Shown here: piece after piece, positions 1 to 6,066 of the stretch
How the letters are laid out: every line of letters begins with the position of its first letter
Position numbering within the stretch: position 1 is the first letter of the stretch
From: Nitrospira defluvii
Lineage (GTDB): Bacteria; Nitrospirota; Nitrospiria; Nitrospirales; Nitrospiraceae
Direction: 5' to 3'
Assembly: GCA_016199015.1 (NCBI GenBank)
Contig: JACQHN010000571.1
Location: 1 to 6,917 of the forward strand
DNA length: 6,917 nt
Translations under genes and position numbers: made by a program
The notes under the pieces: model-generated
Databases searched by the model: none
What the model was told of the DNA's origin: nothing
What the model saw: the letters and a program-made list of their open reading frames with translations, nothing else

Positions 1-525
1 GCCGGTGCCGCTTTCGCCGCCGATCAACACATTGCTCTTGGAATCGGCCACCTTCTTGATAACGTCGTAGACCTTCTGCATCGCCTCGCTCTGGCCGATG
101 ATTTGGGAAAAGGACGACTGGCTGGCCAACTCCCGTTTGAGGAGCATGTTCTCCGTCGAGAGCCGCCGCCGTTCGATCGCATTGCGGATGATCAGCTGCA
201 CTTCATCGACCTGGAACGGTTTGGTGAGATAGTCGTAGGCCCCGTGCTTCATCGCTTCGACCGCCGACTCCGCCGACGCGAACGCCGTGATCACCAAGAC
301 TACGGTTTCCGGCGAGGCGGCCTTCACCGCCTTCAGCACCTCCAGACCACCCACTTTGGGCATCTTGAGGTCTGTGATCACGAGATCGAAAATTTCCTTC
401 TGAATGTGCGCGATCGCCTCCTCACCATCAGAGGCCAGCGTGACGGCATAGCCAGCCCGCTTGAGCATGATGCTCAACACATCGCGCAAGCCCTGTTCGT
501 CATCGACGGCTAGAATCTTTTCCAC
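1..525 (-). CDS. pilR: Sigma54-dependent response regulator PilR (NtrC family), 3' part cut by window edge
   Basis: This is a cytoplasmic transcription activator, phosphorylated by PilS, that stimulates RNA polymerase-sigma54, classically at the pilin promoter. The 175 visible codons hold a complete receiver domain (about residues 3-118). It has acidic-pocket D8 and D9, phospho-acceptor D52 in ITDLKMPK, switch T80 in VITAF, and K102 in LTKPF. A linker helix leads into the AAA+ sigma54-interaction domain, which breaks off at GESGTG, the start of Walker A; the lysine, the rest of the ATPase and the HTH lie beyond base 1. The start is a GTG at 523-525, chosen because it stands just before the conserved ILAVDDE. 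A purine-rich GAAGGAAGGG lies upstream, inside the end of pilS. The gene overlaps pilS by 16 bases, which suggests translational coupling. The NtrC-type class is certain. The name PilR rests on the PilS and PilC neighbours. Confidence 0.9.
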   Translation of the reverse strand, partial: MEKILAVDDEQGLRDVLSIMLKRAGYAVTLASDGEEAIAHIQKEIFDLVITDLKMPKVGGLEVLKAVKAASPETVVLVITAFASAESAVEAMKHGAYDYLTKPFQVDEVQLIIRNAIERRRLSTENMLLKRELASQSSFSQIIGQSEAMQKVYDVIKKVADSKSNVLIGGESGTG

Positions 526-2318
526 GGTTCCCTTCCTTCATGCCGCAACCGGACCCCCATCTCTGCGGACTGCGGGAGACACACGACGAACCGTGCCCCC
601 TGCCCGACCTCGCTCTCAACCTTGATCCACCCATCGTGCAACTCCACGATGCGGTGAACCTGGGCCAGCCCCAACCCGGAGCCTTCTTTTTTCGTGGTAA
701 AAAACGGCAGAAAGATCTTGTCGAAATTCTGTTTGGGAATGCCTTCCCCGTTATCCTGAAACCCGATTTCGATCACATCGGACCGGCGTCCGCCGACCTC
801 CACGCGCCGCACCCCTGTAGCGATCGTCAATGTCCCTCCGCCGGACATCGCATCAAAGGCATTGGTGGCTAAATTCCAGAACACCTGCTTCAGCTGGTCC
901 TGATCGACCTGGGCCACGAGTTTGGTCGGCGCCATGCGGGAGACGATCGTGATGCCGGTTCGAGACCGCGCTTCATGTTGGATCAGATCCAGCGTATCGG
1001 CAAGGACTTTGTTCAAATCGTGCTCCACCAAATTCAACGCAGGCGGACGAGCATACTGCAGAAACTCGGTGATGATATTGTCGAGCCGCCTGGCTTCCCG
1101 AATCGCGATATCCATCAAGCGCTGGCTGGTTTCATCGGGGCCGACATCCTGCCGCAGCATCTGCATCGCCCCCGCGAGCGCGCTGAGCGGATTACGGATT
1201 TCGTGCGCCATCCCCGCCGACATCTCGCCCAGGTTGGCCAGCCATTCCCGCCGACGCATCTCCTCTTCCAAGTATCGAATTTGCGTCAGATCCTTGAACA
1301 CGCCGACCAGTCCGCGCTGCCTGCCTTGCTCGTGCAACGGGGACACGGTCATGCCCAGCACGAGCCGACTCCCATCCGCGCGTTGACATTCCACCTCAAA
1401 CCGAACGGGAACCAGCGACGTCATATCTGCGTCCTCCGACGGTTCGCTGGGATGCCAATTGAACACCTCCAGCCAGGAGCGTCCCTGGACTTCCGGAAAC
1501 CCATATCCCGTCACCTCGTGCGCGGCCGGATTAAAGGAGGTGATGCGGCCCGCTTCGTCGGCTGTAAACACTCCGCTGCTGATGCTCCGTACGATATTTT
1601 CGTGGAACACTTGGAGCCGCGAGAGCCCCTGTTCCTTCTCCTGCAACGACTGGTCGGCACTGCGAAGCTGGTCGGCGAGCACGCCGCTCAAGAATCCGAC
1701 GACCAGAAATGCAAGACCGTACACCCCGAATGTTTGCCACATTTCGGGTCCGGCGAGCTTACTGGGGGCCAGCCAAGCTGAGGAGGGCAGAAGGCCGACG
1801 TGCTGAACCACCGTGATCAACCCAAACAACAAGGTGCAGCTGGCTCCCGTCACCAATCCCACACGCCGGCGAGGAACAAGACTCGCGACCGTGACCGTAA
1901 TCACATACAGCACCGCGAACGGACTGTCGATGCCGCCGGTCCTCGCAACGAGAATACTTTCCAAGACAAAGTCCATCCCCACCTGTCCCCACGTGAACGC
2001 CGCCAACGCGCCGGTAGCCGTCAGATAGCGCAGCATCAGGGCGTACACGATGGTGATGAGGTAGGTGAAGATGATCAGGGCGGAGAACGTCACCGCGAGC
2101 TCGCCGCGCGTCGCCTGAAAGGCCAATGACAGCCCCAGCATGAGCGTCACGACGACGACGCGGAGGCCCATCAACCAATGGAGTCTGGTTTTCAGTTCAG
2201 GCATCGATTGCTCGCTCGCCGGCACGCGCGGCGCGGCCACGGCGCTCGCAGGCAGCGTTCGAGTGAGGAGAGACGGCTCGTCTCCGTCGGTTCGGATTGG
2301 ATCGGCCGAGGATCGCAT
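510..2318 (-). CDS. pilS: PilS-type membrane sensor histidine kinase with PAS domain
   Basis: This is an inner-membrane histidine kinase that autophosphorylates and passes phosphate to PilR. About six hydrophobic segments (roughly residues 46-68, 76-98, 103-124, 132-148, 153-175 and 195-216) match the polytopic PilS sensor, with no large periplasmic domain. A PAS domain follows (about 237-350, opening NIVRSISSGVFTADEAG). Next come the dimerisation/H-box with phospho-acceptor H372 in AHEIRNPLSAL and the ATPase domain: N-box NLATNAFDAM (481-490), G1 DNGEGIP (522-528), F-box FLPFFTTK and G2 GSGLGL (546-551). All catalytic boxes are intact. The stop TAG is at 510-512 inside pilR; pilC ends 93 bases upstream. 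The start is uncertain. The ATG at 2318 lacks a Shine-Dalgarno sequence and follows a GC hairpin. Residues 1-38 are Ser/Pro/Ala-rich, and ATG 39 (2204) just before the first membrane segment is a real alternative. Confidence 0.93.
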   Translation of the reverse strand: MRSSADPIRTDGDEPSLLTRTLPASAVAAPRVPASEQSMPELKTRLHWLMGLRVVVVTLMLGLSLAFQATRGELAVTFSALIIFTYLITIVYALMLRYLTATGALAAFTWGQVGMDFVLESILVARTGGIDSPFAVLYVITVTVASLVPRRRVGLVTGASCTLLFGLITVVQHVGLLPSSAWLAPSKLAGPEMWQTFGVYGLAFLVVGFLSGVLADQLRSADQSLQEKEQGLSRLQVFHENIVRSISSGVFTADEAGRITSFNPAAHEVTGYGFPEVQGRSWLEVFNWHPSEPSEDADMTSLVPVRFEVECQRADGSRLVLGMTVSPLHEQGRQRGLVGVFKDLTQIRYLEEEMRRREWLANLGEMSAGMAHEIRNPLSALAGAMQMLRQDVGPDETSQRLMDIAIREARRLDNIITEFLQYARPPALNLVEHDLNKVLADTLDLIQHEARSRTGITIVSRMAPTKLVAQVDQDQLKQVFWNLATNAFDAMSGGGTLTIATGVRRVEVGGRRSDVIEIGFQDNGEGIPKQNFDKIFLPFFTTKKEGSGLGLAQVHRIVELHDGWIKVESEVGQGARFVVCLPQSAEMGVRLRHEGREPWKRF

Positions 2319-2322
2319 TGAG

Positions 2323-2335
2323 GGGCGCAGCGCCC
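2323..2335 (-). other. GC-rich hairpin just upstream of the pilS ATG
   Basis: A perfect 5-base-pair stem (GGGCG with CGCCC) and a 3-base loop lie in the 93-base pilC-pilS gap, ending four bases before the ATG at 2318. It occupies the place where a ribosome-binding site would be, and no AGGAG-like sequence is present. No T-run follows on the minus strand, so it does not look like an intrinsic terminator. It could damp pilS translation or mean that the true start is downstream. The structure is read directly; its role is inference. Confidence 0.35.
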
Positions 2336-2411
2336 GGTGGATGTGCGGCGTGGAGCCCTCTCGAACGATCAGGCCCTCACGCCAGAGGACAGACTCGACT
2401 GTGCAGCGTCG

Positions 2412-3629
2412 TTATTGGATGGCCTGCGCCATCGTAAAGATCGGAAGATACATCGCGATGACGATAAACCCGATGATGGTACCCAATACCACCATCATGA
2501 TCGGTTCGAGGAGCGAGGTCAGCGTGTCCACCGCCTGGTCGACCTCATCTTCATAAAAATCGGCGATCTTGCCCAGCATCGCATCCAGCGCGCCGGTCGA
2601 CTCCCCGACGGCGATCATATGGGTGACCATCTTGGGAAACACATTACACTTAGCCAGCGGTTCGGAGATCGTTTTCCCGCCGCTGATGCTCACCCGTGCA
2701 TTCATGAGCGCTTGCTCGATCACCTTATTGCCCGACGTCTTGGCACAAATACTCAGACCCTCGAGCAACGGCACACCACTGGTGATCAAGGTGCCCAACG
2801 TGCGCGTGAACTTGGCGACGGACGCTTTTCTAATCAGGTCTCCGACAATTGGGATTTTGAGCAGCAGACGGTCGATGACCACGCGACCGTTGACCGTTCC
2901 ATAGTACCGTTTGATCCCGAGAATCATGCCCACAAGGGCGCCGCCCATGAAGTACCAGTAGCTCTGGAAAAAGTTACTGATGTCGATCACCAGCTGGGTC
3001 GGACCCGGCAAGCCCATTCTCCCGCCCGACATCTCAAGAAACATCTGGGCGAACACCGGAATGACCCACACCATGAGCACGCTGATGACGATGATCGCCA
3101 CCCCGACAATGGCCGAGGGATAGACCATAGCCGACTTGATCTGCGACTTCAGCTTCATCGCCTTTTCGATGTGCTTCGCTAAACGGGTGAGAATCGTATC
3201 CAGCAAGCCGCCGACTTCACCGGCGTGGATCATGTTGACATAGAGCTCGTCGAACACTTTCGGATGTCTCTTCAACGCATCAGAGAATGTGGACCCTGCC
3301 TCCACGCTGTTCTTCACGTCCCCGACTGTTTCTCGCAGCACTTTGTTTTCCGATTGGGTAGACAGGATGTCCAGGCATTGAATCAACGGCAAGCCAGCGT
3401 TGATCATTGTTCCGAATTGGCGGGTGAACACCACGAGATCCTTGTCGGTGAGACCGCTCCCAAGACTAAATTTGAATTTCCCGCCCTTGCCCGATTTTTC
3501 TTCCAGGCTGGTCACGACGACCTGCTGCTTGCGAAGCTGGTCCACCGCCTCGTCTCTCGTCTTGGCGCTGAGTTCGCCCTTCTTCACAGCACCTTGGCGA
3601 TTTCGTCCGACGTAGGCGAATGTACTCAT
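2412..3629 (-). CDS. pilC: Type IV pilus inner-membrane platform protein PilC (GspF/T2SSF family)
   Basis: This is a polytopic inner-membrane protein that forms the platform of the type IV pilus machine and couples the PilB/PilT ATPases to pilin assembly and disassembly. The 405-residue length is typical of the family. The N-terminal stretch STFAYVGRNRQG is the standard opening. Two T2SSF domains follow (about residues 66-190 and 269-392), with membrane segments near 172-196, 222-240 and 374-398. The C-terminal repeat shows GESTGALDAMLGKIADFYE, then EVDQAVD, the LLEPIMMV segment and a final PIFTMAQAI. The ATG at 3629 is preferred: the reading frame extends to a TTG at 3662, but the family homology begins at 3629 and AAAGGAG (3643-3649) lies upstream, at a long 13-base spacing. 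The stop TAA is at 2412-2414. GspF of type II secretion is the alternative; adjacent pilS and pilR favour pili. pilB and pilT are not upstream here. Confidence 0.95.
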   Translation of the reverse strand: MSTFAYVGRNRQGAVKKGELSAKTRDEAVDQLRKQQVVVTSLEEKSGKGGKFKFSLGSGLTDKDLVVFTRQFGTMINAGLPLIQCLDILSTQSENKVLRETVGDVKNSVEAGSTFSDALKRHPKVFDELYVNMIHAGEVGGLLDTILTRLAKHIEKAMKLKSQIKSAMVYPSAIVGVAIIVISVLMVWVIPVFAQMFLEMSGGRMGLPGPTQLVIDISNFFQSYWYFMGGALVGMILGIKRYYGTVNGRVVIDRLLLKIPIVGDLIRKASVAKFTRTLGTLITSGVPLLEGLSICAKTSGNKVIEQALMNARVSISGGKTISEPLAKCNVFPKMVTHMIAVGESTGALDAMLGKIADFYEDEVDQAVDTLTSLLEPIMMVVLGTIIGFIVIAMYLPIFTMAQAIQ

Positions 3630-3698
3630 AACGCTGTTTCCACTCCTTTGACCGCCAGGCAAGACACGCGCGTATGCAGCGGGAAACTATGATCGAAG

Positions 3699-3725
3699 TC
3701 TATAAGACGACCCAAAAACTGTCAA
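3699..3725 (-). promoter_or_regulatory. Possible sigma70-type promoter for pilC-pilS-pilR
   Basis: On the minus strand a perfect -35 TTGACA (3725-3720) is followed by TATAGA (3704-3699, 4 of 6 matches), with a short 15-base spacer. This lies in the gap between the pgsA stop and the pilC start. It would give a leader of about 60 bases before ATG 3629. The -35 is convincing; the short spacing makes the pair uncertain. No -24/-12 sigma54 site was seen in the gap. Confidence 0.4.
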
Positions 3726-3790
3726 ACGATTGCAGGAAAGCAAGACGGACTCGGAAGTCGGAATGAGCGGCTCAGGAAAACGATGGCGTG

Positions 3791-4327
3791 TTAGGCCTGA
3801 CCTGACGTGACGCGACAATAGCCCCGAGAGAGATAATGCAGACCGGACAACAGCGTAACGCCGCCCATCACATACAGAAGCGGATCAAGAACGGCGAGAT
3901 CCATCCGCCGCGAGGCAAAAAAGACGACGGCGACCAGAGTCGTCAGCTGGACAAGCGTGGTCCCCTTCCCCAATGCAGTCGGCGAGATATCGACCTGCGT
4001 ATGGGTGAAATGCGCGACGGCCGCCCCCAACATCAACATCAGGTCGCGACTGGCCACGAGAATGGTGATCCAGAGAGGGACTAGATGCATCACGGACAGT
4101 GTAATGAACCCGGTCGTGAGCAGGAGCTTGTCCGCCAGGGGGTCCAGCACCTCCCCGAGTCTCGTCCGTTGGTTGGCGACGCGTGCGATGGTGCCGTCGA
4201 GCGCATCCGTCAGCCCCGCGATGAAGAGGGTCGCCAGCGCATAGTCGAATTGCTCATAGTTGAGCAAGCCCACATAGACGGGAATCAACAGGATACGCAG
4301 GATCGTGAGGCTGTTAGGAACATTCAT
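3791..4327 (-). CDS. pgsA: CDP-diacylglycerol--glycerol-3-phosphate 3-phosphatidyltransferase
   Basis: This is an inner-membrane enzyme that joins CDP-diacylglycerol and glycerol 3-phosphate to form phosphatidylglycerophosphate, the committed step to phosphatidylglycerol and cardiolipin. The protein is 178 residues, normal for PgsA. It opens MNVPNSLTILRI, the usual PgsA start. The full CDP-alcohol phosphotransferase signature is present with exact spacing: D41, D44-G45, A48-R49, G58, D62 and D66. A later GKGTTLVQ block also fits PgsA, and about five or six hydrophobic helices cover the rest. The frame stays open back to an ATG at 4399. That codon, however, is part of the -10 box of the predicted promoter, so it should not be in the mRNA. 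The candidates are ATG 4333 and ATG 4327, six bases apart; 4327 is chosen on family fit. Neither has a clear ribosome-binding site. Other CDP-alcohol transferases, such as a cardiolipin synthase of this fold, are less likely. Confidence 0.93.
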   Translation of the reverse strand: MNVPNSLTILRILLIPVYVGLLNYEQFDYALATLFIAGLTDALDGTIARVANQRTRLGEVLDPLADKLLLTTGFITLSVMHLVPLWITILVASRDLMLMLGAAVAHFTHTQVDISPTALGKGTTLVQLTTLVAVVFFASRRMDLAVLDPLLYVMGGVTLLSGLHYLSRGYCRVTSGQA

Positions 4328-4394
4328 GTTCATCGAAATGGATGGCGCCTCGAATCGTCGCCGGTACGACCTGGCGATGCCGCAAGGACCGCGC

Positions 4395-4424
4395 ATCATA
4401 GAAAAGCCTGCGGAACCTTGTCAA
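4395..4424 (-). promoter_or_regulatory. Strong sigma70-type promoter for pgsA
   Basis: The minus strand reads TTGACA (4424-4419), an 18-base spacer, then TATGAT (4400-4395), so 11 of 12 bases match consensus. Transcription would begin near 4388, giving a leader of about 55-60 bases before ATG 4333/4327. The ATG at 4399 lies within the -10 box, so the promoter rules it out as the start for this transcript. Confidence 0.7.
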
Positions 4425-4430
4425 CGACGG

Positions 4431-4459
4431 TTGCACTCCAGCAGGCAGGTCCCTATAAT
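4431..4459 (+). promoter_or_regulatory. Sigma70-type promoter for the small plus-strand gene
   Basis: A perfect TATAAT (4454-4459) is preceded at exactly 17 bases by TTGCAC (4431-4436), which keeps the TTG core of the -35. The predicted start near 4466 leaves about 39 bases to ATG 4505. Its -35 is only six bases from the -35 of the pgsA promoter, so the two promoters are back to back and RNA polymerases would compete for the same stretch. Confidence 0.65.
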
Positions 4460-4468
4460 CGGGTCCCT
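4448..4468. repeat. Direct repeat GGTCCCT bracketing the -10 box
   Basis: GGTCCCT occurs at 4448-4454 and again at 4462-4468, a 14-base period, on either side of the TATAAT of the plus-strand promoter. The placement would suit a repressor operator. Two 7-base copies are weak evidence on their own. Confidence 0.35.
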
Positions 4469-4494
4469 CGACGTGCTCCTCACGACTGATCGAC

Positions 4495-4500
4495 GGAGGT
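4495..4500 (+). promoter_or_regulatory. Ribosome-binding site GGAGGT
   Basis: A near-perfect Shine-Dalgarno sequence lies four bases before ATG 4505. It fixes that ATG as the start. The in-frame GTG at 4499 overlaps the site itself and is therefore rejected. Confidence 0.8.
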
Positions 4501-4504
4501 GTGT

Positions 4505-4825
4505 ATGAGTGGTCTCCCCCTCCTCTTCAAAAAAGAGGGCTTAATCGAACGGCACCAAGTCGAGGGGATCGATCCAAGCGATCGCTATTTCAACCGGGCA
4601 GTCCTCGTCAATCGCGTTGCGGCAGGGTATGCCGGCAAGGTGACCTATGAAGCCTTCGCCGTTGAGGGAAGCGCCCATCCGACCACGGGGGCAGCCGTCA
4701 AGTCCGTCGTCGAGAAACTGCTGAGTTTCGGTTTTACCCAGTTGCGCACACGCCTGAATTTCAAAGGCACCCGATACCTGGCCGAAAAAGAAACCTGGAC
4801 CGACTATCCGGACCTGCCGTCCTAA
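4505..4825 (+). CDS. Conserved-looking hypothetical protein, 106 residues
   Basis: I do not recognise this family. The protein has no signal peptide, no membrane segment and no cysteine. It is charged throughout and is likely a soluble cytoplasmic protein. The central part alternates hydrophobic residues (VNRVAAGYAGKVTYEAFAV, 35-53) as expected for beta strands. A likely helix follows (about 62-74, AAVKSVVEKLL), then a basic strand-like stretch (79-91, QLRTRLNFKGTRY) and a short acidic tail. It is the only plus-strand gene in the window. A sigma70-type promoter and a strong GGAGGT site precede it, which supports a real and well-expressed gene. Its TAA stop interleaves with the stop of the serine hydrolase on the other strand. 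A nucleic-acid or protein binding role is possible, but nothing in the sequence proves it. Confidence 0.82.
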   Translation: MSGLPLLFKKEGLIERHQVEGIDPSDRYFNRAVLVNRVAAGYAGKVTYEAFAVEGSAHPTTGAAVKSVVEKLLSFGFTQLRTRLNFKGTRYLAEKETWTDYPDLPS

Positions 4826-5952
4826 ACTCCCAGCACTTCCCGGCATACGAGATCATGAATCAACGGGCGGAAGGCCCGAATGCGCTCGTTGCGCCTGGTG
4901 GGATGTACTCGGTTCGAGAGGAGCACCACTTCCAGTTCCTTGACCGGATCAACCCATAACGATGTGCCGGTGTACCCGAGATGACCGAATGACTCGGGAG
5001 AAAAATGCGCCCCTGAAGAGGACGGCGCCGACGGCGTGTCCCACCCTAAAGCCCAACTGGAATTCGGAACCGTCTGTTGCCGCGTCGTGAAACGTGTGGC
5101 AAGGCTCGGCTCTAACAACCCACGATCCCCTCGCCAGCCGGCCATCCATACTTGCGCCACTGCGAGCACCGCTCGAGCCGTCCCGAACAATCCGGCATGA
5201 CCGGCCACCCCGCCCAACGCAAACGCATTTTCATCATGCACCTCACCGCACAGCATTCGCCCACGCCAGCCATCCTCTTCGGTGGGAGCGATCGGAAGCG
5301 CCGCCCCAGGTGGCGCGGCATGCTGGGTGAGCGGCCCGCGCGGGACATATGTCAGCGGATGGGCATCCAGCGGATCATAGACCCGCCGCCGACAAAACTG
5401 GTCGAGCGATTCACCCGACAGGCGCTCCACGGCGAATCCGAGCAGCATGAACCCAAGGTCGCTATAGAGGCTGCGCGAGCCCCGCTCATAGAGCAGGTCT
5501 TCCCTCGCAATATAGCCCAGTACGATCTGCCGAGCCGCGGCACTCCCCAGAAACCCGGACTGAACCGCCTCGGTTGCGGCAATCCGTTCATAATAAGGAC
5601 GCCATCCAGGAAGGCCGGAACTGTGCATGAGCAATTGGCGCACCGTCGCGACGCCTACCGGACTGTCTCTGAGCTCCGCCAGGATACGATCGATCCGATC
5701 GTCCAGCGCCACCTGCCCGCTCTGGATCAAAAGCACCCACGCCGTCGTGGTCGCCAGCACCTTGGTCAGAGACGCAAGGTCGTAGCACGTGTGAGCTGTC
5801 ACGACACTGCCCGGATACTGCGGGGATAGGTACCCGACGGCTCCTTCATAGACCATCCTTCCCCGCAACCTGACCGCGAGCACAGCACCGGGAAATGTGC
5901 CGTCGTCGACGCCCCCCTGGAGCGCCGACTGAATGGGATCTGGGGATGACAT
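4822..5952 (-). CDS. Beta-lactamase-fold serine hydrolase (class C / PBP-like family)
   Basis: This is a 376-residue member of the penicillin-binding-protein-like serine hydrolases (Beta-lactamase, PF00144 type). The family includes class C beta-lactamases, DD-peptidases, D-amino-acid peptidases and esterases. The catalytic set is visible: S61 and K64 in ASLTK, Y163-S-D165 in place of the Y-x-N motif, and H324-L-G326 in GHLGYTG in place of KTG. QLLMHSSGLPGW (106-117) and the VHDENA block followed by GGVAGHAGLFG (238-257) are also characteristic. No signal peptide or membrane anchor is seen, so the enzyme is probably cytoplasmic, unlike a resistance beta-lactamase. An in-frame TGA upstream makes ATG 5952 the first possible start, although no clear ribosome-binding site precedes it. 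The stop TAG (4822-4824) overlaps the stop of the convergent small gene. The substrate cannot be told; recycling of muropeptides or hydrolysis of an ester or amide are plausible guesses. Confidence 0.9.
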   Translation of the reverse strand: MSSPDPIQSALQGGVDDGTFPGAVLAVRLRGRMVYEGAVGYLSPQYPGSVVTAHTCYDLASLTKVLATTTAWVLLIQSGQVALDDRIDRILAELRDSPVGVATVRQLLMHSSGLPGWRPYYERIAATEAVQSGFLGSAAARQIVLGYIAREDLLYERGSRSLYSDLGFMLLGFAVERLSGESLDQFCRRRVYDPLDAHPLTYVPRGPLTQHAAPPGAALPIAPTEEDGWRGRMLCGEVHDENAFALGGVAGHAGLFGTARAVLAVAQVWMAGWRGDRGLLEPSLATRFTTRQQTVPNSSWALGWDTPSAPSSSGAHFSPESFGHLGYTGTSLWVDPVKELEVVLLSNRVHPTRRNERIRAFRPLIHDLVCREVLGV

Positions 5953-6008
5953 GGCTAGGAGTCTATGTCCGGTTCACAAGGCGAGTGACGCAGAACAACG
6001 CGAACAGC

Positions 6009-6020
6009 TTGGCCGGCCAA
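6009..6020. repeat. 12-base perfect palindrome in the divIVA-hydrolase gap
   Basis: TTGGCCGGCCAA lies in the middle of the 114-base gap 5953-6066. No T-run follows on either strand, so it is not an intrinsic terminator. It might be a dimeric regulator site for the serine hydrolase gene, for which no clear -35/-10 pair was found. A palindrome of this length in GC-rich DNA could be chance. Confidence 0.3.
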
Positions 6021-6066
6021 AGTCTTGTTGTAGGCGAGGATGGACTTCTACCCAAGCGCAGGATGC

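Noticed and set aside
975..1781. Long open frame on the plus strand, 268 codons
   Set aside because: It is entirely antisense to pilS, whose kinase and PAS motifs are intact. The translation is rich in Arg, His and Pro with no recognisable domain, as expected of a shadow frame.
2337..3182. Long open frame on the plus strand, 281 codons
   Set aside because: It is antisense to pilC, very rich in His, Asp and Arg, with no ribosome-binding site and no family resemblance. It is a codon-bias shadow.
3630..3662. N-terminal extension of PilC from a TTG at 3662
   Set aside because: The PilC family begins at STFAYVGRNRQG, and AAAGGAG lies inside the supposed extension, supporting ATG 3629.
3735..3775. 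Possible terminator after pgsA (GACT-TCCG-AGTC hairpin and TGAGCGGCTCA palindrome)
   Set aside because: The stems have only four or five pairs, the palindrome has too short a loop, and no proper T-run follows on the minus strand.
3630..3790. Sigma54 -24/-12 promoter for pilC as a PilR target
   Set aside because: No GG-N10-GC pair resembling TGGCAC-N5-TTGC was found in the gap or in the other intergenic regions.
4334..4399. N-terminal extension of PgsA from ATG 4399
   Set aside because: The ATG is inside the predicted -10 box, and the extra 24 residues precede the normal PgsA N-terminus.
5152..5829. Plus-strand open frame of 225 codons
   Set aside because: It is antisense to the serine hydrolase with its complete motif set, and the composition is shadow-like.
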